A stretch of 64,000 bases of DNA from Prorocentrum cordatum (lineage: Eukaryota; Sar; Dinophyceae; Prorocentrales; Prorocentraceae). Positions 56,711-64,000 of the stretch are shown here, piece by piece. Position 1 is the first letter of the stretch, and every line of letters starts with the position of its first letter. The stretch is taken from assembly GCA_963575745.1 (NCBI GenBank), contig CAUYUJ010022535.1, forward strand, positions 5,001 to 69,000, given 5' to 3'. The notes under the pieces are model-generated. The model did not search any database, was not told the DNA's origin, and worked only from the letters and a program-made list of their open reading frames with translations. The position numbers and the translations under genes are program-made.

Positions 56711-57389
56711 TCGCGAGCCGCGCAGCATGCTGCTGCTTCGGCTCCGGATGTGCCCGCACCCCCGTGGGTGCGCGGGGACGGAGTCCCCCAACTCGCTCTG
56801 CTCTCGCACGACCTGGAGGTAGTGGATGGGGTGACCGGGGCCGTGACGGCACGCGGCGCCGCTGCTCGGCGCGGACGCCCACGAGCAGGAAGAAGCTCGG
56901 GCCGCCCGGTGCGAGCTGTACTCCGCCCGCGCTCCACCTCCACCTCTCGCCCGTGCGCGCCCTGGCGGCGCGGAGGCGCCCTGCCGAGGGCGCGGTGCGT
57001 CGCAGTCCGGGGGGCCCTCAAGACTCTGGGGCTCGGGGCCTCCGCCGAGGCCCCGATGGGGCCCCCGGAGACCTTCGTCTATGAGGGCCATGTTGCACAG
57101 TCGGGGCGTTGACCTAAGGAACCCTAAAGAAGGAACGAGGCCCCTCCTCTCCCATAGGTTAAACTTCGATCCCCCATCGAAAACACAAGGAAACCTGAGG
57201 CAAGCTGTGAAACAATCAAGGAGCACGGAGCCCCTCCCCAACGAAAAGGGTTACTTCTTCAAGACCCCTACTGTACAGGCTTACGGTCGATGCCTCATTT
57301 GCCGCCGATGTGCGGCGCAGTGTCAGATCGAGGCGCCGTCCTGGCGCAAGCCGCTTGCTCCGCGCCAGGGCGCGGCGCCCTCGGGCCAC
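56711..57389. other. LINE 3' region and unassigned sequence up to the gap
   Basis: The RNase H frame continues to a stop at about 57112, with a Pro/Ala/Arg-rich tail. After that, 57113-57389 has no recognisable feature. This may be LINE 3' UTR. Confidence 0.4.
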
Positions 57390-57489
57390 NNNNNNNNNNN
57401 NNNNNNNNNNNNNNNNNNNNNNNNNNNNNNNNNNNNNNNNNNNNNNNNNNNNNNNNNNNNNNNNNNNNNNNNNNNNNNNNNNNNNNNNN
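57390..57489. other. Assembly gap, 100 Ns
   Basis: Exactly 100 N characters, the usual placeholder for a gap of unknown size. The sequence resumes inside a (TCC)n tract, which is probably why the assembly broke. Distances across this point are not meaningful. Confidence 1.
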
Positions 57490-57546
57490 TTTTCCTCCTC
57501 CTCCTCCTCCTTTCCCCCTCCTCCTCCCCCTCCTCTTCCTCCTCCT

Positions 57547-57586
57547 CCGTAGCCTGTCTGGCTCAAGTCCGCAGCGTTGGCTCAGG
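57547..57586 (+). other. Second spliced-leader-like relic, diverged
   Basis: 57547-57567 reads CCGTAGCC, TGTC, TGGCTCAAG, which matches the DinoSL in 18 of 21 positions, with all differences in the central ATTT. It is followed by CCGCAGCGTTGGCTCAG (57569-57585), which could be a second, more damaged copy. As at 50089, it stands right after a TCC-rich pyrimidine tract and upstream of an ORF1-like region. One such match could be chance; the shared context makes that less likely. Confidence 0.5.
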
Positions 57587-58024
57587 AACTCGAGTTTTTT
57601 GGCGCGGGGAGAGGCCGCCCCCACAGTCTTCACGGTGGCAACGCCACCAACTCCGACTCGCTCCTGCTTCGTGGCTCCAGGCCGCTGTCTCTCCCTCTGA
57701 GCACGACGCAGCCACGGGTGCCCCTCGCCGTGGCCAGCCCTGCATGCGGGATGGGAAGCGTGACCCGAGGCGGGAGGCACCTCGCGGGAGGCAGTGCCGC
57801 CGCATCCGGCCGAAGCACCGTGCCCCCCCTGCGGCCGGAAGCAGAGCCTTCCCCACGACTGGTTCTGCAAGCACTGCCTTTTTTTCCCCGTGGCAGAACC
57901 CAACCCCAGCGGGGACCATCCCCTGGATCACTGCGATTCGCGACGGCAAGGCTGCGCCGCAGCGTGAGACCGCTGATTGCAACACCGACGCGGCGGACGC
58001 CACGTGCACCGAATCCGAAACCGA

Positions 58025-58112
58025 GGGGGAGGGGGAGGAGGAGGAGGAGGAGGAGGAGGAGGAGGAGGAGGAGGAGGAGGAGGAGGAGGAGGAGGAGGAG
58101 GAGGAGGAGGAC
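58025..58112 (+). repeat. (GGA)n microsatellite
   Basis: About 29 almost pure units in the position where the first LINE has its short acidic GGA tract, which suggests expansion of a tract already present in ORF1. Confidence 0.95.
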
Positions 58113-58434
58113 AGCAGCAGCAGCCCCGCCCCTCGCCCGCCGTGGGGCCGCAGCAGCAGCCTCCGGCAGGACGGGCGCTGGGCGGACCCTGCCCGGGCGC
58201 GCGGACAGGCCGCCCCGCACGCGGAGGGTGCCTCGGCCGGGGGGGGCAGAGGGCGGCGAGCAGGGGCTACACCCTGCGAGATGCTTAAGAAATCATGGGT
58301 TAAGAAATTCATAGTCTCAGAATTGGAATAAAAAACCCAACATTTCTATTATAATCTTAAGATTTACATTGAAATATTAAGAATAATCGAGACTCTGGCC
58401 GAAAAAATAAGTTTTCTTAACCATCGCATAAGGT

Positions 58435-58590
58435 GTACAGGGCTCCAGGGGCAGGGGCCAGGGAGGCCAGGTAACCTTGCCGAGGGCGGCAAGCCGGGCG
58501 CCAGGGCCTCCAAGGGCAAGGGCGGCAGGCAGGGGCTCCAGGGCTCCAGGGGCAGGGGAGGCCAGGGAGGCGAGGCAACCTTGCCCATAG
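58435..58590 (+). repeat. Tandem GGGCTCCAGGGGCAGGGG repeat
   Basis: GGCTCCAGGGGCAGGGGCCA...GGTAACCTTGCC (58441-58480) is repeated as GGCTCCAGGGGCAGGGGAGG...GGCAACCTTGCC (58541-58585), with shorter CCAGGGCCTCCAAGGGCAAG variants between. It is preceded by an AT-rich segment (58315-58410) with imperfect inverted words (GGTTAAGAAA and TTTTCTTAACC). Confidence 0.65.
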
Positions 58591-59340
58591 GTTGGTCTCG
58601 GCTGGGGCACGTCCGCCGAGAGAAGGGGCAGCTGGGCGTCAGGCCCCCTGGCCCAGTCTTCCCGTGTGCTCGACGCCCACACGAGGAACGAATGCTTGGG
58701 CTTCGGCTGGATGGGTCTGCGGCTGGGCCAGGCACGGAGGCAGCGCGAGGGGGGGGGGGGAAATATGGCCAGCATGACATTCCGAAACTCCAGGGCCCGG
58801 CTTCTATGTTCAAGCAGCTTGGGGGCTCACAACAGAAGTCTCTTTACATGTCATCCATCCAGGAGTTGCAAACGGCTGTCCGGAGGTCTCCCACGGTGGG
58901 CGCGACGCCACACGCCATGCGGGAAGCCAAGAATGTGCTCGACAGGAAGGTCAGGGCAGCCATATTGTTGGATGCGCAGTTGCAAGAAGCCAAGCCAAGA
59001 AGGAGGCGGTGTCAGCGCTCGCGGACTATGCGGCGTGCGAGGCTAAGTGTCACAAGGCGGCGCAGGAACTGGCGGCCCAAGTACCGACGACAGCCCAGGT
59101 TTAAAGGGGGGCACCATCCAAGCACGGCCTCATGGGTGAGAGTGCCAACTTCGAAATCTTCGACGACGGGGACCTCTTCGGGCTCGAGGCTGCAGGGGTC
59201 GAAACCTCGGACGCCGTGCGGGAGCAGGCCGCGAAGCGTGAGGCCGACGTCGAGCAGACTATCAGGCGCGCGGAGTTGGACTCTTTTGTTGATGGCGGCG
59301 AAAGCGCTTGCTGCAGAGCAGCGCTACGAACTTCACCCTT

Positions 59341-59905
59341 CGCCTGCGCTGACAAAACAATCCCAACTCTCCACAGTCGCCGCCATCATCGCCACCGCCA
59401 TCGTTTACTTGACCGACGTCACCGTTTTCATCATGGCCGCCCGCGTCATCGCCAACGTCGTCATCAGCAGAGAAAAGGGAAACAAAGAAGAATAGGATGA
59501 AGAGGAGCAGGGGAGATTGTAGAAAAGGAGCAGGGCAAGCAGGGAGGGGGCGCACAGGACGAGGGCGAGGAGGAGAGAGTACAAGACGATTGCCAGTAGT
59601 GCGAAGACCGTACACAGAATCAAGTAGGCCGCACCACATAGACTGCCTTACACTGGCTGCATCGCATACATTACACCACATGGACCGCACCCCGAATAGT
59701 ACGAGAGACCATGTGTTCGGGGCCCACGCCGGCGAACGTGAAAGAAATGCGGCATCGCATATCACGGGCTCCACTGTGTGCCCCAACTTCCATGAGAATG
59801 TAAGCCTTCACTTTACAAGACGATCCACGACTCGGCTTTCTCTCGCATCGTCAGAGATTACGCCCCAGAAGCACGAGTAAACGGCTGACGCGTGAATCAA
59901 TCATG
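59341..59905. other. No gene seen
   Basis: Mixed sequence with a CATCGCC-rich patch (59380-59460) and a purine-rich patch (59480-59580). No motif was recognised. Confidence 0.4.
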
Positions 59906-60072
59906 TAAACAATGTAAATGGTGTAATGGTGTACGCTCGCATGGGTGTAATGGTGCAAGGGCGCGCCGTTGCACCATGCCGCCAAATGGTGCAAGGGTGT
60001 AAATGGTGTAGTGGTGTAGTGCGTGCACCATTTCTCAAAAGGGCGTAAGTGGTGCAATGGTGTAAGTTTCAG
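59906..60072 (+). repeat. TGGTGTAA/TGGTGCAA tandem repeat
   Basis: Variants of ATGGTGTAA and ATGGTGCAAGGG recur about a dozen times. CGCCGTTGCACCAT and GTGCACCATTT are inverted elements inside it, allowing local hairpins. Confidence 0.75.
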
Positions 60073-60233
60073 ATATCGGACCCTGGTTGCCCCCGCAATG
60101 GGCAAGCAGGCGTGCGCGTGCCTTGCGGATCGTCTCGATCATCTGGCGCTGTTCCAGGTTGACACCGTCCGTCGTCCGGAGGATCGCGGCAATGCGGTCA
60201 CTCTGCGGATTGTTCACGGCCTCGCACACTCTG

Positions 60234-60817
60234 TCAACACTGTCGCAGATTTTTGCCCCCGGCTTCGGGAAGAGCGGGTAGGTCACAGCCGACTGGAGTG
60301 CCGCGCGTCGCGAAGAACTCCCTGTAGTTGGGATATGACAAAGCCCAAAGGGTTAAGTCGTCGCGGACGAACGTGCTCGACACTTCCATGGTGGCACCGC
60401 ATCGGCACTCAAATTCGTGCAAGCATGGGCACAACACAGGTACCAACGCAGGGTTGCATGTCATGGGTGTAGCGATGCGGTTGCTGAAACAGCACATCTC
60501 ATCAATGCCCCTGACTGGAATACTCACGGTATCATTGCCCTTCTTCTCCGTGATCGGGGGGGCGGCGCAGCAATTGGCCCGCTTGAAGGCGCGTCCCTCA
60601 GGTCCACAAGAATGGATCATTAGTAGCCCGAACTCCTCCTGCACGAATGGTAGCCATACACGGTCGTCAAACCAGTTCTGGATGAATCTGCCGTCAGCAG
60701 TGGCACTGTAGGCAACATGCTCAGGGTCATGTAGCAGAGCGTCGGGGTGAAGGAAACAGCCACTGTCGGGAGAATCCGTCGCCGGTATGTCTGACGCGCA
60801 GATCTTGCCGTCCTCGC
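60234..60817 (-). CDS. Hypothetical protein exon, Cys-rich
   Basis: An uninterrupted minus-strand frame of about 194 codons ending in TGA at 60236-60234. It reads GKICASDIPATDSPDSGCFL, HPDALLHDPEHVAYSATADG, RFIQNWFDDRVWLPFVQEEF, then VLCPCLHEFECRCGATMEV and LTLWALSYPNYREFFATRGT. The amino-acid mix and lack of simple repeats argue for real coding sequence, and Cys is unusually frequent. I do not recognise the family. A TAG lies upstream in frame, so the exon starts after about 60820, possibly at the acceptor-like ATACCTACAG (60858-60849). Confidence 0.45.
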
Positions 60818-60947
60818 ATGGCTACCATACCCGAGAGTCACACCCTGTAGGTATTGCTACCGGCCCATATGGCGACTCCGTGGGTGTTGCCACCAACTAA
60901 GGATCAGACTCCGCACCGCCCCACCCTCCGCGGCATGTCAGCCACGA

Positions 60948-61448
60948 TCAAGTCATGTAGGCGCACCGTATTGCGTCCCACAAGATGGAGTATGCACGGC
61001 AGTGCGTCTTCTGGTGCGCCTCGACGACGCGTCCGACGTGCCCAGGAAAGTCGGAAGTGCGTGCGAGCATCGGAAGTAGAGTGGGGAGCCTGACATGGTC
61101 CTTCTTGTTCAATGCTGGGGCAAGGCTCGGCGTCGGTAAACCGTCTCGTTGCACGCGAGGCGGCAACGAGTTGCCCGTGTAGAAAGCGCGGTCAGTCGCA
61201 GCAGCATTCGAAGCCGCCTGCCCGGCATGCACAGCACCGATCGGAGTCCACGGCGCGCACAGGAAGCCCCCCGTCATGTCGAACAGCTTCGTGCACAACG
61301 GCTCTGGTGGGCAATGTGAGTTCTCGCTAGGAGCCCCTGGTGTGCTGGTGCCCGAGAAGCCCGGTGTCTTCTCGCTGATCCTGTTTTGCACTGGTGCGTC
61401 GCGGAGAGACGACCTTCCCACTCGAATCGGGGCAGTGAAGAACGCCAT
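60948..61448 (-). CDS. Hypothetical coding-like frame
   Basis: The minus-strand frame includes PLCTKLFDMTGGFLCAPWTP, IGAVHAGQAASNAAATDRAF and VGRVVEAHQKTHCRAYSILW, ending in a stop at 60950-60948. It reads like protein and lies upstream of the Cys-rich exon on the same strand, so the two may be exons of one gene. Neither start nor splice sites can be confirmed. Plus-strand frames over the same region are also open. Confidence 0.35.
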   Translation of the reverse strand: MAFFTAPIRVGRSSLRDAPVQNRISEKTPGFSGTSTPGAPSENSHCPPEPLCTKLFDMTGGFLCAPWTPIGAVHAGQAASNAAATDRAFYTGNSLPPRVQRDGLPTPSLAPALNKKDHVRLPTLLPMLARTSDFPGHVGRVVEAHQKTHCRAYSILWDAIRCAYMT

Positions 61449-61458
61449 TCCGTACAGT

Positions 61459-61779
61459 TCACGTAGGCACCAGATAGTGCGTGCGGGTCACGATCGTCCT
61501 CGTCATCTGGATCGCTCCCCTTGGCTGCAGTCTGGGGGTCTGGATGAGCGTCTTCGTCGAAGCGCGGAGCGCGTGCTCTGCGCTGTTGTCCAGGCGATGC
61601 TCGACGATGAGCTCGGCGTCGTCTGGGTTACCGCGCGGGCGAGCAAGCTGGTCACCGAAAGCCATGCCTACGCGGCTCTTGCCACCGGCTGTACAAGAGA
61701 CGCAGGCGTTGCAACCGACTTCCATGCCTACCGAGGCGGAAGTCTGCGCGGGCTTACCGTGAGCCCGCGGAGCCATCAT
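61459..61779 (-). CDS. Hypothetical coding-like frame
   Basis: The minus frame gives MEVGCNACVSCTAGGKSRVG and PDDAELIVEHRLDNSAEHAL. It is on the same strand as the two frames downstream and could belong with them. There is also an open plus frame (VCAGLP end). Weak evidence. Confidence 0.3.
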   Translation of the reverse strand: MMAPRAHGKPAQTSASVGMEVGCNACVSCTAGGKSRVGMAFGDQLARPRGNPDDAELIVEHRLDNSAEHALRASTKTLIQTPRLQPRGAIQMTRTIVTRTHYLVPT

Positions 61780-62144
61780 GGCTGTCCGACGCCCGCGGGG
61801 GGGTCATAGTCGGGGCGGGAACCGAACCCTTCACTGACGTCGCTGGAAGCGGGCAGGGGGCGAAACGCAGCGCCGGCCCGAGTCGAATTGCCACGGAGAA
61901 ATCAACCCCCGACAACACGCGCACGCACGCGCGCGCGAACACGGAGAGGGGCGAGGGGCAAAAAGGAGGGAGCACAAGCAGCAGCAGCAGCAACAGGCAT
62001 GGCAGTGCGGCACGCGCGCACGCATGTATCCATGCCCCTCGTCCTTATTATCAGGCATCGAGGTCCAGAGGTCCTCGTGCACAGGCTTCTCAGGGGGCGT
62101 GGCCTGCGCGGGGCGGAAAAGCGCAAGCTCTTAAGTCGTTCCAG
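61780..62144. other. No gene seen
   Basis: GC-rich sequence with a CGCGCACGCACGCGCGCG run at about 61915-61935 and CAGCAGCAGCAGCAGCAA at 61978-61995. It may include the 3' end of the copia remnant to its right. Confidence 0.4.
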
Positions 62145-62905
62145 CAGTAGCCCTTCTTGGCCTCGAAGCGTTTGGTCATTATGTCGGCGACCTGTTCTTT
62201 TGTTCCTGCATACTTGAGCTATGTTTGTTTTGCTGCGCAGACTTCTGCAATCCAACTCATCGACATTGATGTGATGGGCGCGAAGAAGATGACGAGATGC
62301 CTGAGGGCGTCCCTTTTGGACGATCTTGGTGACGGCCTGGTTGTCCTCCGCAATAATGAGCGACATCAGCGGTGGCCCCTTGTGGTCCGGATCCGCCGCG
62401 GGCACGTGCAGCGCGCAGGTGCGGTCGCAAAATCTCGCGGGACGCGCCGTCGATCTGAGGAACAAGATCGGTTGGGAGAAGATGCGCACATAAATGGGAC
62501 CTTCCGCGGCGGCGTCTTCCGTCGCTTCTCCTCGGCAGCCAATGAAGGAGACGATGAGTTGCCCTTAGTCGCCACGGCCTCCCAAAACGATAGATTGGCA
62601 GCCCCCCACTTCGCAGCGCTGCGTCTGAAGCAACGCTCGTGGGCTTCGCGGCGGAATGAGACGCGACCGCCGCCTGCTTGCCAACTGCGTCGAGAGGAAA
62701 GAAAATGTTGGGCCCAACCAGTGCGGCGAAGACGCAGGTGGTGGATTCTGACGCACTCGCGCAATCTGCGCAGGATGTACGTGAAGAGCACGATAGATAG
62801 CTTGTCGGCCGCGTCACCAATCCAGCCGCGCAGGCAATGGGTACGAGTATCTCTGAAGTAACAAAGCAGACGATGAAATCCTTTGTCACATGCGTAGCTC
62901 CATCC
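62145..62905 (-). pseudogene. Ty1/copia RNase H remnant
   Basis: Minus-strand frames give GWIGDAADKLSIVLFT (62835-62789, the usual W-x-G-D start of copia RNase H), VFAALVGPNIFFPLDAV (about 62735-62690) and DAALRSGGLP. Then, in another frame, come MSLIIAEDNQAVTKIVQKGR and RHLLRAHHINVDEL (62370-62260, the E-D-N-Q-A block) and a tail reaching about 62150. Three or more frameshifts occur. The 5' side stops abruptly at 62910, where the duplicated block begins, so that block appears to have been inserted into or joined onto the copia copy. Confidence 0.7.
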
Positions 62906-62910
62906 TGTGA

Positions 62911-64000
62911 GGTACAAGTCCGCGTCGGCGGAAGTCCGGTTCGGCAGAACCGTTTCGGCAAACCGTTTCGGCAAGTCCGTCTCGGCAGACCGCTTCGGCA
63001 GAACCGCTTCGGCAGACGACTGCTTCGGCAGACAGCGCTTCGGCAGAGCCGTTTCGGCAGAGCCGCCTCGGCAGAGCCGTTTCGGCAGGGCCGCTTCGGC
63101 AGACGCCGCTTCGGCATAGCCTCTTCGGCAGATCCGCTTCGGCAGAAGTCCTGTTCGGCGGATCCTCTTCGGCTGAGCCGCTGGGTGTCGTGGTAGAGCC
63201 AACGGGCCAGTCGGGGGAGAAGGAGGAGAAGAAGCGGGAGGAGGAGGAGCAGCAGCAGGAGAGTCAGCCTGAGAAGGAGCAGGAGGAGGGAGAGGAGGAC
63301 TCTGGATGAGGTGGACTCCGGAGGAGGAGGAGGAGGAGCAGCAGCAGCAGCAGCAGCTGGAGTCGTAGGAGTTTTCCCGTCGGACGGCTGCGAAGAGATG
63401 TGGTGTACAGCTAACGCGTGCATGAGTGCGCCATGAATGACCACGAACGCGAGCACTCACAGAGGAGCGCGAGGAAGAACGATAGACTGTAAAACCCAGC
63501 TCCGCCGACAAACCTACGGAACGTCGCAAACCCTCCCTGGAGGAGGAAGAGGCGGAGGATGAGGATGATGAGGAGGAGGAGGAGAAGAATAATAAGAATA
63601 ATACGAATGATAATAAGAAGAAAAATAAGAAGAGCAACCCGAGGAGGAGGAGCAACAGCAGCATCAGAGGATCGGATGTGGAAGGAGGGAAAAGGAGAGG
63701 GGAGGAAGGTGAGAGGAGGATGACGAGGAGGAGGAGGAGGAGGAGGAGGAGGAGGAGGAGGAGGAGGAGGAGAAGGAGAGGAGGAGGAGGAGGAGGAGGA
63801 GGAGGAGGGGGAAGGGAGGGGGAAGGGAGGAGGAGAAAGGGGAGGAAGCGGCGAGGATGAGAGGAATGAGGAGGATGAGGAGGACGGGGGGAGGGAGGAG
63901 GAGGCAGGAGGAGGAGGAGGAGCGAGGAGGAGCGAGGAGGAGGATGGAGGAGGAGGAGGAGGAGGAAGAGGAGGAGGAGGAGGAGGTGGAGAGGAGGAGG
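62911..64000 (+). repeat. Segmental duplication, copy 2 (partner 33125-34080)
   Basis: The same GGTACAAGTCCGCGTCGGCG start, 12-mer array (62935-63175), unique middle (CGACAAACCTACGGAACGTC at 63507) and (GGA)n end as at 33 kb. The differences seen are single bases and a few extra GGA or CAG units. It continues past the window end, so its right border is unknown. Open frames within it are repeat artefacts. Confidence 0.9.

Larger units (their letters stand above)
50089..57112 (+). mobile_element. LINE-type non-LTR retrotransposon, decayed, with SL relics at its 5' end
   Basis: The plus strand carries ORF1 (about 50340-51690), AP endonuclease (51940-52390), reverse transcriptase (53150-53990), a Cys/His block (about 55040-55110) and an RNase H split in two (55290-55365 and 56465-56700). 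The order EN-RT-RH is that of I-like and R1-like LINEs with RNase H. At least five frame changes make it inactive. The start is taken at the SL relics because they mark a reverse-transcribed mRNA 5' end. The 3' end is uncertain; no poly(A) or target duplication was recognised. Confidence 0.75.
57547..59340 (+). mobile_element. Second LINE ORF1 remnant
   Basis: Downstream of the SL-like sequence a frame gives APCPPCGRKQSLPHDWFCKH and CLFFPVAEPNPSGDHPLDH, a two-CxxC module comparable with the WCCKHC module of the LINE at 50 kb. A (GGA)n tract follows (58025-58112). Near 58840-59300 the coding signal returns as a coiled coil: SPTVGATPHAMREAKNVLDR, KVRAAILLDAQLQEAK, then after a one-base shift KEAVSALADYAACEAKCHKA, and FEIFDDGDLFGLEAAGVETS. 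No EN or RT follows, so the copy is truncated. Confidence 0.5.

Overview
This window reads as nuclear DNA from a dinoflagellate. The base composition is GC-rich, host-like genes are almost absent, and most retroelement copies are decayed. Microsatellites are very long: (TCC)n/(GGA)n, (CAT)n, (GAC)n and (GGAGTC)n. The strongest lineage marker is a near-perfect copy of the dinoflagellate trans-spliced leader (DinoSL) at 50089-50109, followed at once by a second, truncated copy. A weaker SL-like sequence lies at 57547. The genus cannot be fixed from the sequence. No CRISPR array, operon, rRNA or tRNA was found.

Layout. 1430-4883 (minus) is a frameshifted Ty1/copia-order pol: integrase, reverse transcriptase, RNase H. 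5.5-23.9 kb is a repeat desert with several dispersed and tandem repeat families: an AT-rich island; a family with inverted relatives near 30 kb; a (TCC)n plus 82-bp repeat module present three times; a GACCCACC minisatellite; a GGTTCC hairpin satellite; and two AAGATGGCCC arrays. It also holds a broken coding remnant at 20.3-22.0 kb. 24.8-28.5 kb (minus) carries about 1,200 codons of unrecognised protein with five CxxC pairs, broken by two frameshifts and one stop. 32.8-36 kb is a composite of tandem repeats, part of which is duplicated at 62.9 kb and an inverted version of which lies at 41.9-42.4 kb.

36.5-41.3 kb (minus) is the best candidate for an intact gene: a FLYWCH plus MULE-type transposase with at least four exons. 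Its first intron consists of a palindrome-bearing satellite and a 1.4-kb (GAC)n array. 42.8-49.7 kb (minus) is a fuller but decayed Ty1/copia element with gag, CCCH fingers, DSGA protease, integrase and RT, in which the RT catalytic Asp pair has become Gly-Gly. 50.1-57.1 kb (plus) is a LINE-type non-LTR retrotransposon with ORF1, AP endonuclease, RT and RNase H. It begins with tandem SL relics, and its RNase H is split by microsatellites that sit between direct repeats. A second ORF1 remnant follows a 100-N assembly gap. 60.2-61.8 kb (minus) has unrecognised coding-like exons. 62.1-62.9 kb is a copia RNase H remnant cut by the duplicated repeat block.

Taken together this is transposon-derived heterochromatin-like sequence. 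The mobile elements supply nearly all the coding signal. The SL relics suggest that at least one LINE lineage has been trans-spliced and copied back into the genome, probably more than once.
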